From positions 1-9,047 of the forward strand of contig PKZC01000334.1 of assembly GCA_003132905.1 (NCBI GenBank): a stretch of 9,047 bases of DNA, read 5' to 3'. The notes below the pieces were generated by a model. The model worked only from the letters and a program-made list of their open reading frames with translations, was not told the DNA's origin and did not search any database. This document shows positions 1 through 7,491 of this stretch, piece after piece. The DNA is from Bryobacterales bacterium. Lineage in GTDB: Bacteria > Acidobacteriota > Terriglobia > Bryobacterales > Bryobacteraceae. The translations under genes were made by a program, and so were the position numbers. The stretch's first letter is position 1, and each line of letters starts with the position of its first letter.

Positions 1-233
<233 letters not shown>

Positions 234-245
234 CTATGGCGTCCC

Positions 246-560
246 TTAGGACGCCTTCGCCAGCTTTGTTCCGCCTTCGATTACGCCGAGCACTTCGTCT
301 TCGCGAATGATCAGAAGGTCCTGATTGTCCACCTTGATCTCGTTGCCCGAGTATTTGCCGATCAACACCCGATCTCCCACTTTGACATCCAGTGGTACGA
401 TCTTCCCGTCGTCCAGGCGTTTGCCTTTTCCGACGGCCGTCACCACGGCTTCCTGGGGCTTCTCTTGCGCCGAGTCCGGGATATGCAGGCCCCCCTGCAT
501 CTGTTGTTTCTCTTCGGTTCTCTTGACCACGATCCGGTCATAGAGCGGTTGAATTGTCAT
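246..560 (-). CDS. groES: Co-chaperonin GroES
   Basis: This is the 10-kDa heptameric lid that binds ATP-loaded GroEL and closes the folding chamber in the cytoplasm. The protein has 104 residues, slightly longer than the usual 95-100. It opens with the typical [18 protein letters not shown]. The mobile loop that contacts GroEL is present as [13 protein letters not shown] (residues 23-35). The later beta-barrel signatures [14 protein letters not shown] and the terminal EDEVLGVIE are also present. The start is fixed by an AAGGAGA Shine-Dalgarno sequence at 567-573, six bases before the ATG. It sits between the slipin gene (33-base gap upstream) and groEL (30-base gap downstream), the usual groES-groEL order. 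No TTAGCACTC-type CIRCE inverted repeat lies in the 33 bases ahead of it, so any HrcA control would have to act from elsewhere. Confidence 0.97.
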   Translation of the reverse strand: MTIQPLYDRIVVKRTEEKQQMQGGLHIPDSAQEKPQEAVVTAVGKGKRLDDGKIVPLDVKVGDRVLIGKYSGNEIKVDNQDLLIIREDEVLGVIEGGTKLAKAS

Positions 561-566
561 CTGTTT

Positions 567-573
567 TCTCCTT
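567..573 (-). promoter_or_regulatory. Strong Shine-Dalgarno site of groES
   Basis: On the minus strand the sequence reads AAGGAGA six bases ahead of the groES ATG. It is the best ribosome-binding site of the left-hand operon and contrasts with the weak site in front of the slipin gene, which would favour high translation of the chaperonin genes from a shared transcript. Confidence 0.75.
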
Positions 574-593
574 AAAGTCGTTGTGTATACAGT

Positions 594-1373
594 TTAAGAC
601 GATTTAGGCGCAATCGCCAGGTTTTCGAGCACGCGCGTCAGACTCGACATCATGTCGATGGGCAGCGGGAACACCACGGTCGTGTTCTTTTCCGCGCCGA
701 TCTCGACCAGCGTCTGCAGGTAGCGGAGCGTAAGAGCGGCGGGCTGGCGCTGGATCAACTCGGCCGCCATGGCCAGTTTCTCGGCCGCCATGTACTCGCC
801 CTCGGCATGGATGATCTTGGCGCGGCGGTCGCGTTCGGCTTCGGCCTGGCGTCCGATGGCGCGAATCATTTGCTCCGGGAGATCCACCTGTTTGACCTCC
901 ACCACCGTAACCTTCACGCCCCAGGGGCCGGTGTGCGCATCCAGCACCGATTGCAGGCGTATGTTTAGTTTCTCGCGCTGGCTCAGCAACTCGTCGAGCT
1001 CCACCTCACCCAGAGCGCTGCGCAGCGTGGTTTGCGAGACTTGCGAGGTCGCGTACAGAAAGTTGGACACCTCGAGAACCGCCTTGGTGGGATCCACCAC
1101 GCGGAAATAGACCACGGCGTTCACCTTCACCGTCACGTTGTCGCGCGTGATCACGTCCTGCGGGGGCACTTCCATGGCTTCAATTCGCAGCGAGATGCGC
1201 ACGATGCGATCGATGGGGGCGAAGACCAATATGACGCCGGGGCCCTTGGGTTGCGCCAGGACGCGGCCCAGCCGAAAGATCACGCCCCTTTCATACTCCG
1301 CCAGAATCTTGATGGACGAGAGCAAATAGATGACCACGATCAGAACGGGAATTACGAGAGTAAGGTCGGGCAT
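594..1373 (-). CDS. Slipin/stomatin-family SPFH (band 7) membrane protein
   Basis: This is a membrane-anchored SPFH scaffold protein of the slipin type; such proteins oligomerise on the inner membrane and organise membrane domains or modulate partner proteins. From the ATG at 1373 it has 259 residues. An N-terminal hydrophobic helix (about 4-24) is followed by the slipin hallmark [12 protein letters not shown] (26-37). The band 7 domain reaches to about 190, with [18 protein letters not shown] and [19 protein letters not shown] charged coiled coil follows ([22 protein letters not shown]), then [12 protein letters not shown], as in stomatin. Longer in-frame starts exist at 1394 and 1457. The start at 1373 is preferred because the helix then sits at the N-terminus as in relatives and because 1457 would run into the divergent kinase gene, but the Shine-Dalgarno support is weak. 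The usual NfeD partner is absent nearby; instead groES follows 33 bases downstream. A role in membrane or protein quality control is inferred from that context only. Confidence 0.9.
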   Translation of the reverse strand: MPDLTLVIPVLIVVIYLLSSIKILAEYERGVIFRLGRVLAQPKGPGVILVFAPIDRIVRISLRIEAMEVPPQDVITRDNVTVKVNAVVYFRVVDPTKAVLEVSNFLYATSQVSQTTLRSALGEVELDELLSQREKLNIRLQSVLDAHTGPWGVKVTVVEVKQVDLPEQMIRAIGRQAEAERDRRAKIIHAEGEYMAAEKLAMAAELIQRQPAALTLRYLQTLVEIGAEKNTTVVFPLPIDMMSSLTRVLENLAIAPKSS

Positions 1374-1501
1374 AGGGGTTTTCTCGGAAGCCATTTCACT
1401 ATACACCGGGCTCCGATTGCGCGCCTGCCTGGACCATGCATCAGCCTTCGCGATCAAGACTTAGCCGGTCTGACCGAAGAGTTCCAGTGTGGTGCCGGAA
1501 C
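1374..1501. promoter_or_regulatory. Divergent spacer between slipin and hybrid kinase genes
   Basis: This 128-base spacer should hold back-to-back promoters for the slipin-groES-groEL operon (leftward) and the hybrid kinase (rightward). On the minus strand a TATAGT hexamer at 1398-1403 resembles a -10 box. If used, it would start transcription just upstream of 1373 and so agrees with the shorter slipin start. No matching TTGACA-like -35 box was found at the right distance, and no clear promoter was found for the kinase. No CIRCE repeat is present. Confidence 0.3.
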
Positions 1502-4500
1502 ATGTCGAAAAGCCTTAGATCAGAAATTGCTCAGTATGGTTGTGCGGTTCTCAGCGTCGCTCTAGCCATCGGAGCCAGGCGGCTGCTCGATCCGGTGCTG
1601 GGCGAAAAGTTTCCGTTCTCCATCGTGTTCTTTGCCGTGCTTATAACCGCTTGGTACGGCGGTTTTCGGCCGGCCCTGGCAGCGGTTATCTTGGGTGCTC
1701 TTGCCTTAGACTTCTTTTTGTTCGCACCGCGCGGGCAGTTTGCACTGATTGGCCTGGAAGAGCAAGTGGGCATGGGTCTTTTCCTCTTCACGGGTCTCGG
1801 AATCTCACTGATTGCCGGGGCCATGCACGCCGCTCGCCGGCGTGCGGAGTCGACCGCCGAGTCGGTTCGGCATCACGCCAAGCTGATCGATCAAACCTGG
1901 GACCCGGTATTGGTGTGGGACTGGAACGGCCCCATCTCTTTCTGGAACAGCGGGGCAGAGCGCCTCTATGGATTCTCTCGCCAGGAAGCCGTGGGTCGGG
2001 TTAGCCACGACCTGCTGCAGACGACCACGCCGGGAGGCGTGGGGACCTTCATTGAAATCATGGAGCGCGAGGGCTTCTGGGAAGGTGAATTGCATCATAT
2101 CGGCCGGGATGGCCAGACGATCATCGTGGACTCCCGGATGGTGCTGGTGCATGAGGCAGCGGGCGCTTATGTCAGCGAGGCGAATCGCGATATCACCCGG
2201 CGTAAATTGGCCGAAATGAAGCTGCGCGATATGAACAGCCGGCTGGAAGAGCTGGTCCTGGAACGCGCGGTGCAGCTGTTCCAGACCAACGCCAAGCTGC
2301 ACGCCTCCGAGGAACGCAGCCGTTTGATCCTGGAAGGCTTGCGGACGCACGCCATTTTCATGCTCGATCCGTCTGGCAACGTGGCCAGTTGGAACCCCGG
2401 CGCCGAGCGCATCAAAGGATATACAGCCGACGAGATTATCGGACAGCATTTCTCGAAATTCTATACCGCTTCCGACATCGATAGCGGCAAACCGCAGCGT
2501 GAGTTGCGCATCGCAGCCACCGAGGGTTACTTCGAGGACGAAGGTTTGCGCGTCCGCAAGGATGGCACGCTGTTTTGGGCCAACTTGACCATCACCCCTC
2601 TCTATGGCGCGACGCCCGAGCCCATCGGGTTTGTAAAAGTCACTCGCGACATCACTGACCGCAAAAAAATGCAGGAGGCGCTGCGGGTCTCCGAAGACCG
2701 GTTCCATTTGCTGGTGGATGGGGTGAGCGATTATGCCATTCTCATGCTCGACCCGGAGGGCATCATTCTGACCTGGAACCGCGGCGCGGAGCGCATCGAC
2801 GGATATACCGCAGAAGAAATTGTCGGCCAGCACTATTCCCGCCTCTTCACCCCCGAATTGATTGCCGAAGGCAAGCCCCAGCAGGAGTTGAAGCAAGCGG
2901 CGGCTGAAGGCAAGGTGGATGTCGAAGGCTGGCGCATCCGCAAGAGCGGCTCGCGGTTCTGGGTGAACGGTACGCTGGCGGCTTTGTACGGCGAGGACGG
3001 CAAGGTACGAGGGTTTGCCAAGATCACTCGGGATTTCACTGCCAAACGGCGCAACGATGAATTGCTGCAATCGGTGCTGAACCATACTCTGGATGGCATC
3101 ATCGGCATCGACGAGCGGGGGACCATCTCGATGATGAACCGGGCCGGAGAGAGAACTTTTGGCCGTACCGCCGCGGAAGTGGTGGGACAGAACGTCAAAA
3201 TATTAATGCCCGAGCCCTACCACTCCGAGCACGACGGTTATCTTTCCAACTACAAGCAAACCAGGCATCCCAAAATCATCGGCAGCGGGCGCGAGGTTGA
3301 GGGCTTGCGAAAGGACGGTTCCACCTTTCCGCTAGACTTGGCGGTGACGGAATTCCAGCTCGACGACCAGCGCTATTTCGTGGGCATTGTACGCGACATC
3401 TCGGAAAAAAAGAAACTGGAAGCGCAACTTCATCAGTCTCAGAAGATGGAGGCGTTTGGTCAACTGGCGGGCGGCGTGGCGCATGATTTTAACAACTTGC
3501 TGACAGTGATTTCGGGCTACAGCGACGTGTTGCGGAGCAAGTTGCCGCCCGACGATCCTAAGACCAAAATGGTGGATCAGATCCATCGCGCGGGAGAGCG
3601 GGCCGCCTCTTTAACCCGCCAGCTTCTGGCCTTCAGCCGCCAGCAGGTTCTGGAACCGAAAGTCCTGGACGTCAATGTCATCCTTACCGATCTCGAGAAG
3701 ATGTTGCGCCGCCTGATCGGCGAGGATGTGCAATTTGCCACCGTTCTGGGTGAGGGCACCAGTTGGGTGAAAGTGGACGCGGGCCAGATCGAGCAGGTGA
3801 TCATGAATCTCGCCGTGAACGCCAGAGACGCGATGCCCCAGGGCGGGAATCTCACCATCGAAACCAGCAATATCGAACTCGATGAATCTTACACCAAAAC
3901 CCACCCCGACGCCCGCGCGGGCCGGTTCGCCCTGTTGGCCATCAGCGACACGGGCTGCGGGATAACGCCTGAAGTGAAAGCACGTATCTTTGAGCCCTTC
4001 TTTACGACGAAAAGCGTAGGTCAGGGAACTGGCTTAGGCTTGGCGGTGGTGCACGGAATCATTAAGCAAAGCGGCGGGAACATCGACGTCTACAGCGAGG
4101 TAGGAGTGGGAACCACGTTCCGCATCTATCTGCCGGCGGTCCAGCAACAGGCGGCGGCCTTGTCGGACATCGCGCGCGAAGCTCCCTCGCACGGCTCTGA
4201 AACCATCCTATTAGTGGAAGACGAAGAGAGCGTTCGCGACCTGGCCACCTTGGTGTTGCGGGAATGCGGCTATACGGTGATGACCGCTCCCGAAGGCTTG
4301 GCTGCGCTGCAGTTGATGGCGACCTGCCGGGAACAGGTCGACTTGTTGGTGACCGATGTCGTGATGCCCGAGATGGGCGGCCGCAAACTGGCCGAGACGC
4401 TGCTGGCTGAGCATCCCGAACTCAGAGTGCTATTTATGAGCGGCTATACCGACGATGCGGTGGTGCGGCACGGCGTCCTTCAGGCCAACGCAAACTTTCT

Positions 4501-4594
4501 GCAAAAGCCATTCACGCCCAATTCGTTGGCCGACAAGGTACGCGCGGTATTGGACCAGAAGCAGCGGCCAGAGTCGACCCCCGCGAGTATTTAA
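1502..4594 (+). CDS. Hybrid sensor histidine kinase: DUF4118, four PAS (one FixL-like), HisKA, HATPase, receiver
   Basis: This is an inner-membrane sensor kinase that autophosphorylates and passes phosphate to its own receiver. From the ATG at 1502 it has 1030 residues. Four transmembrane helices (about 11-108) form a KdpD-like DUF4118 unit. A coiled-coil linker (about 232-268) follows PAS1 (122-236). PAS2 (267-380) and PAS3 (392-508) are near-duplicates. PAS4 (518-632) carries MPEPYHSEHDGYL and IIGSGREVEGLRKDGSTFP as in the heme-PAS of FixL, with the putative heme-ligand His577 and distal Arg597. HisKA has GGVAHDFNNLL with phosphoacceptor His661. The ATPase has N-box Asn773, the DTGCG box at 816-820 and GQGTGLGLA. 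The receiver (about 900-1016) has phosphoacceptor Asp952 and Lys1002, all intact. An in-frame ATG at 1436 would add 22 residues but overlaps possible slipin starts; neither start has a good Shine-Dalgarno site. Oxygen or redox sensing is inferred from PAS4 similarity and is not shown by the sequence itself. Confidence 0.95.
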   Translation: MSKSLRSEIAQYGCAVLSVALAIGARRLLDPVLGEKFPFSIVFFAVLITAWYGGFRPALAAVILGALALDFFLFAPRGQFALIGLEEQVGMGLFLFTGLGISLIAGAMHAARRRAESTAESVRHHAKLIDQTWDPVLVWDWNGPISFWNSGAERLYGFSRQEAVGRVSHDLLQTTTPGGVGTFIEIMEREGFWEGELHHIGRDGQTIIVDSRMVLVHEAAGAYVSEANRDITRRKLAEMKLRDMNSRLEELVLERAVQLFQTNAKLHASEERSRLILEGLRTHAIFMLDPSGNVASWNPGAERIKGYTADEIIGQHFSKFYTASDIDSGKPQRELRIAATEGYFEDEGLRVRKDGTLFWANLTITPLYGATPEPIGFVKVTRDITDRKKMQEALRVSEDRFHLLVDGVSDYAILMLDPEGIILTWNRGAERIDGYTAEEIVGQHYSRLFTPELIAEGKPQQELKQAAAEGKVDVEGWRIRKSGSRFWVNGTLAALYGEDGKVRGFAKITRDFTAKRRNDELLQSVLNHTLDGIIGIDERGTISMMNRAGERTFGRTAAEVVGQNVKILMPEPYHSEHDGYLSNYKQTRHPKIIGSGREVEGLRKDGSTFPLDLAVTEFQLDDQRYFVGIVRDISEKKKLEAQLHQSQKMEAFGQLAGGVAHDFNNLLTVISGYSDVLRSKLPPDDPKTKMVDQIHRAGERAASLTRQLLAFSRQQVLEPKVLDVNVILTDLEKMLRRLIGEDVQFATVLGEGTSWVKVDAGQIEQVIMNLAVNARDAMPQGGNLTIETSNIELDESYTKTHPDARAGRFALLAISDTGCGITPEVKARIFEPFFTTKSVGQGTGLGLAVVHGIIKQSGGNIDVYSEVGVGTTFRIYLPAVQQQAAALSDIAREAPSHGSETILLVEDEESVRDLATLVLRECGYTVMTAPEGLAALQLMATCREQVDLLVTDVVMPEMGGRKLAETLLAEHPELRVLFMSGYTDDAVVRHGVLQANANFLQKPFTPNSLADKVRAVLDQKQRPESTPASI

Positions 4595-4682
4595 ACTCAA
4601 GTTTTGCAGGCGCCGAACGATGAGTCTTTATGGGTTGAGGAAGTGGTTCGCTGCTGCGGGACTGAACTTGACGAGCCGGCGT

Positions 4683-4692
4683 GGGAGGAGGA
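4683..4692 (+). promoter_or_regulatory. Shine-Dalgarno site deciding the double-receiver start
   Basis: The purine-rich run GGGAGGAGGA lies six bases ahead of the ATG at 4699. It rules out the in-frame GTG at 4681, which would place the ribosome-binding site inside the coding region. A GTG at 4696 is directly before the ATG and is a less likely alternative. Confidence 0.75.
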
Positions 4693-4698
4693 TCCGTG

Positions 4699-5484
4699 AT
4701 GGAATCCACTGGGACGATTTTGTTGGTGGAGGACAATTCAGGACTGTGCGCTCTGGCCGAAGAAGTCCTCAGCTCTGCCGGATATAGTGTCCTGGCGGCC
4801 CAAAACGGGGCCTGTGCGCTTCGCGTCGCTGAAAAATATTTCGGACAGATTCAACTGCTCCTCACCGATATCACGCTCCCCGACATTGACGGCCAACAGA
4901 TCGCTGCTCTTCTGCACGCTCTGCGGCCCGAAATGAAGGTGCTTTTCATGTCGGGCCATGCCAAAGACGCCGTCCACGGGAACGGCCCATTCGCCGCCGA
5001 TGCGAACTTCATCCAAAAACCTTGGAGCCCTCAGGGGTTGTGCGAAAAGATCTGCAGTGTGCTGGCAACGCAAGCACCGCGGAAACGGATTCTCGTGGTA
5101 GACGATGAACCCGCCATACGCGAGTGGCTGGATGAACTCCTCACCGGATGTGGCTACCAGGTATTCACGGCCAAAGACGGGTTGCAGGCCAAGCGACTGG
5201 CCGCGCGGGAAGCCCTCGACGTAATGATCACCGATATCTCGATGCCGGATGAAGAGGGCCTGGGCGTCATTCGGGCCTTGCGGAAGACCCACCCCGGCCT
5301 CAAGATAATCGCTATGTCCGGCTCCTACGCCGAGGCGCTGATGGACGCCAAGCTCTTAGGTGCCAACGCCGCGCTCACCAAACCCTTTACGTCCGAAACG
5401 GTTCTGAAGTGCATTGCCGAGCTTATCTCTCCCGCAGCGCCCGGCAGCGCCGATCAAAGGTTACGTGGACCGCTCCGAGCGTAA
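4699..5484 (+). CDS. Double-receiver response regulator (REC-REC, no output domain)
   Basis: This cytoplasmic protein of 261 residues consists almost entirely of two CheY-like receiver domains. REC1 (about 5-122) has the acidic pair Glu11/Asp12, phosphoacceptor Asp57 in LLTDITLPD, Ser85 in FMSGH and Lys107 in FIQKPW. REC2 (about 129-245) has Asp135/Asp136, Asp179 in MITDISMPD, Ser207 in AMSGS and Lys228 in LTKPF. Both therefore look able to be phosphorylated. There is no DNA-binding, GGDEF, EAL or other effector domain; the last 16 residues are a short polar tail. It starts 104 bases after the hybrid kinase on the same strand, with no terminator visible between, so co-transcription is likely and phosphotransfer from that kinase is a reasonable inference. 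REC1 resembles the kinase's own receiver (VLFMSG, then DAV, then the NF-QKP motif), which suggests domain duplication. It could act as a phosphate sink, a relay, or a regulator by protein contact. Its 3' end overlaps the convergent gene by 24 bases. Confidence 0.93.
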   Translation: MESTGTILLVEDNSGLCALAEEVLSSAGYSVLAAQNGACALRVAEKYFGQIQLLLTDITLPDIDGQQIAALLHALRPEMKVLFMSGHAKDAVHGNGPFAADANFIQKPWSPQGLCEKICSVLATQAPRKRILVVDDEPAIREWLDELLTGCGYQVFTAKDGLQAKRLAAREALDVMITDISMPDEEGLGVIRALRKTHPGLKIIAMSGSYAEALMDAKLLGANAALTKPFTSETVLKCIAELISPAAPGSADQRLRGPLRA

Positions 5485-7248
5485 CAGTCGCAGATGATTC
5501 AAGAAGTGTTCGTCGTTTGAACTGGCGGGATGAAGTTCGATGCCAACATGAAACTCGTTGGCCGCTATGCAAGTGCAGTTCCGAACCGTGCCTACAACTG
5601 ACGCGCCCTCGATGCGAATCTCCACTTCGCTCAGAACCGTCAGCCGAAACGGAACCGAAACCCGCAAGCCCGATGTTGAAACATCCAGTACCCGGATGAT
5701 GGCGATGCCCGCCTGCTCGGATCGCAGCAGCGTTGGGTAATTAATCCCATGGCGAGGCTCTGTCCTTCTTTCGTGCCCCTTTTTTCCGTTCTTTGAGGTG
5801 GTGTTAACAGGCGCGTTGGCGGGCGTCGGGGCGGGTGCCGGCTCGGCCGATTCAGACCTACGGTCCCCACTAGTACGAACGCTCTCAAATACAGCCGTGA
5901 AGGAGAATGTGCTGCCGTGTCCGGGCTGGCCCGTAACATCGATCTTGCCGCCCATTAATTCCACCAGCTTCTTTGCAATCGCCAGGCCCAGGCCGGTCCC
6001 CTGATCTTTGCCGGAGGCTGAGCCATTGATCTGACGGAACGGCTGAAATATCTGGTCGCGAAGCTCGGCGCTGACGCCTATACCCGTATCCTTCACGTCG
6101 AATCGCAGGCTGGTTCTTCCTTCGGTGCCCGCTACTTCCTCGGCGCGCAGCAGGATCTCGCCGTGCTGGGTAAAGCGAACCGCGTTGCTCAGCAAGTTTG
6201 CTAAGATTTGGCGCAGCCGTTCCGGGTCGCCTTTCAGCGTGCCCGGCAAGTCTTTGGAAACGGCGCTCTTGAGCTTCAGCCCTTTGCGCTCCGCGGCCAG
6301 ACTAAAGAGTTGAAAGACATCCGCGACTATTTCGCCCGGCTGGAATTCGATGGATTGCAGATTCAGGCTGCCCGACTGCATATTCGAGTAGTCGGCCACT
6401 TGGCCGGCAATGCGGGTAAGCGATTCCGCCACCTCTCGCGTGGCTTGGATGGAGTCGCGCTGATCGGCGGTTAGTTCTGTTCCGAGAAGTTGCTTGGTGC
6501 GGCCAGCCAGCGCATCCAAAGGCGTCCGCATTAAATTTCCGACGTGCGCCAGGAATTTGTTCTTGGACTCAGACTCCGAGCGGGCCGCCGCGAGCGCCGT
6601 AACCACCTCTTCGTTGATGGTTCGCAGCTCCTCTTGTAACTCTCTCTGCAACGCGGCATCGATGCGAAATTTGCGGACCAGAAAAACCACTCCGAACGCC
6701 AGCAGGCAGGCTCCGCCCACCAAGGCCTTCAAATAGGTGTTCAGTTGGGTGAGGCTGTGGCCGGTTGTGGATAGCTGCAGGCGAACGGAGCGTTCCGCGT
6801 TCGACAACTCAGATCGCGTGGCCTGGCCATCCTCGCGGAAGCTTGCCGTCTTGAAACCCGCGGGGTCGGACGTAGTTTTTGCCATTCGCTCGACATTGGC
6901 GTCCACCTGGGCCAAAGTTTCGCGAATTTCGGGCGTAACCGCGGCACTCGCAAGCGTCCGGTTGACTGCGTCCCGATAATCGGCATAGCGTTGCTGCCAG
7001 GCGGAGCCGGCGGCTGGTGATGCTCCCTGCGGCGGAACGGTCTCTAGTTCTGCAAGCGCGGAAGAAATGGAATCGAGCTTGTCCAGCAAGGCGACATAAC
7101 CGTCGGAGGCTTTTCTTTGCTGTTCGTCGGCAAGAACGATGAGAAGCGCCGGGGTGATAGTCAAAAACTGACCCAGGAGAAGCAGCAGGCTAGGCAGCCA
7201 CAGTTTCTCAGAGCGCCGGCTTTTTTGTGCACTCTTCGAATTCGACAT
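5461..7248 (-). CDS. Membrane histidine-kinase-like protein with C-terminal PilZ domain; phosphoacceptor His replaced by Asn
   Basis: This is a 595-residue inner-membrane signalling protein. Helices at about 17-39 and 174-191 enclose a periplasmic, mostly helical sensor region of about 130 residues with no recognised ligand motif. A cytoplasmic coiled coil (195-228) leads into a HisKA-like region. There the usual H-box FLANMSHEIRTPL is replaced by FLAHVGNLMRTPL, so Asn238 stands where the phosphoacceptor His should be and Leu239 replaces the adjacent Glu. The HATPase domain (about 335-455) keeps Asn351/Asn355, DTGIG at 387-391, FQPFRQ and GTGLGLA. An Ala/Pro-rich linker (465-490) joins it to a PilZ domain (about 491-575) with RTEPR (495-499) and DVSTSG (522-527), the two c-di-GMP-binding motifs. 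Ordinary autophosphorylation is therefore unlikely, while ATP and c-di-GMP binding look possible. The start is supported by an AGGGG sequence just upstream. It converges on the double receiver and diverges from the protease. Its partner is unknown. Confidence 0.93.
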   Translation of the reverse strand: MSNSKSAQKSRRSEKLWLPSLLLLLGQFLTITPALLIVLADEQQRKASDGYVALLDKLDSISSALAELETVPPQGASPAAGSAWQQRYADYRDAVNRTLASAAVTPEIRETLAQVDANVERMAKTTSDPAGFKTASFREDGQATRSELSNAERSVRLQLSTTGHSLTQLNTYLKALVGGACLLAFGVVFLVRKFRIDAALQRELQEELRTINEEVVTALAAARSESESKNKFLAHVGNLMRTPLDALAGRTKQLLGTELTADQRDSIQATREVAESLTRIAGQVADYSNMQSGSLNLQSIEFQPGEIVADVFQLFSLAAERKGLKLKSAVSKDLPGTLKGDPERLRQILANLLSNAVRFTQHGEILLRAEEVAGTEGRTSLRFDVKDTGIGVSAELRDQIFQPFRQINGSASGKDQGTGLGLAIAKKLVELMGGKIDVTGQPGHGSTFSFTAVFESVRTSGDRRSESAEPAPAPTPANAPVNTTSKNGKKGHERRTEPRHGINYPTLLRSEQAGIAIIRVLDVSTSGLRVSVPFRLTVLSEVEIRIEGASVVGTVRNCTCIAANEFHVGIELHPASSNDEHFLNHLRLLRSERST

Positions 7249-7491
7249 TAGCCCCTACATATACGCTTAGTACTCCATCGGTCCGCGGGGCATATTTCTT
7301 CACAATTGAATGGTGATATGAGCTATCAGTACGAGGACCGAGAGGGCATTAAGTACTGCGACATGTTGTCAAAGAACTGGGCCATCCGGTCCAGAGGCGT
7401 CAGAACGCACGTGACACTTGATAGGAAACTGACTGTAAATACAGGGTTTAAAGCCCTAACTCGATGGCGCTGCACGTGCCCATGGGAAGGC
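7249..7491. promoter_or_regulatory. Divergent 243-base spacer between the PilZ kinase-like gene and the subtilase gene
   Basis: No convincing coding sequence is present, although the subtilase frame stays open upstream to a GTG at 7411. The spacer must contain promoters for both flanking genes, but no standard -35/-10 pair at proper spacing was recognised on either strand. The only clear structure is the pair of overlapping inverted repeats at 7433-7457, on the protease side. Confidence 0.35.
7433..7457. repeat. Two overlapping short inverted repeats upstream of the protease
   Basis: CTGTA-AA-TACAG at 7433-7444 is a perfect five-base inverted repeat with a two-base centre. It overlaps AGGGTTTAAAGCCCT at 7443-7457, an almost perfect palindrome interrupted by one extra G. 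Both lie 35 to 59 bases ahead of the protease start codon, a usual place for an operator. No known regulator site was matched, and such short repeats can occur by chance. Confidence 0.35.

Noticed and set aside
561..593. Possible CIRCE operator before groES
   Set aside because: The 33 bases contain no TTAGCACTC/GAGTGCTAA arms; only a six-base GTATAC palindrome is present.
1032..1565. 177-codon plus-strand frame opposite the slipin gene
   Set aside because: The minus-strand slipin is strongly conserved; the plus-strand frame has His/Asp-rich shadow composition.
1805..3085. 426-codon open frame on the minus strand inside the hybrid kinase
   Set aside because: It is antisense to a clearly conserved kinase reading frame, has no recognisable domain, and is explained by GC-rich codon bias of the plus-strand gene.
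4595..4698. Terminator or small gene between the hybrid kinase and the double receiver
   Set aside because: No stem-loop with a T run and no supported short reading frame were found in these 104 bases.
4455..4787. 110-codon plus-strand frame bridging the kinase end and the double-receiver start
   Set aside because: It lies out of frame over both conserved genes, and an internal ATG at 4620 has no good ribosome-binding site. Its arginine-rich composition is typical of a shadow frame.
4738..5292. 184-codon minus-strand frame opposite the double receiver
   Set aside because: Both receiver domains on the plus strand are intact and explain the open frame; the antisense product resembles no family.
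7418..7441. TTGATA and TAAATA as a promoter for the protease
   Set aside because: The spacing is only 12 bases, too short for a normal sigma-70 promoter.
7443..7457. Intrinsic terminator hairpin
   Set aside because: The stem is only four uninterrupted pairs, there is no T tract, and no gene ends upstream of it on either strand.
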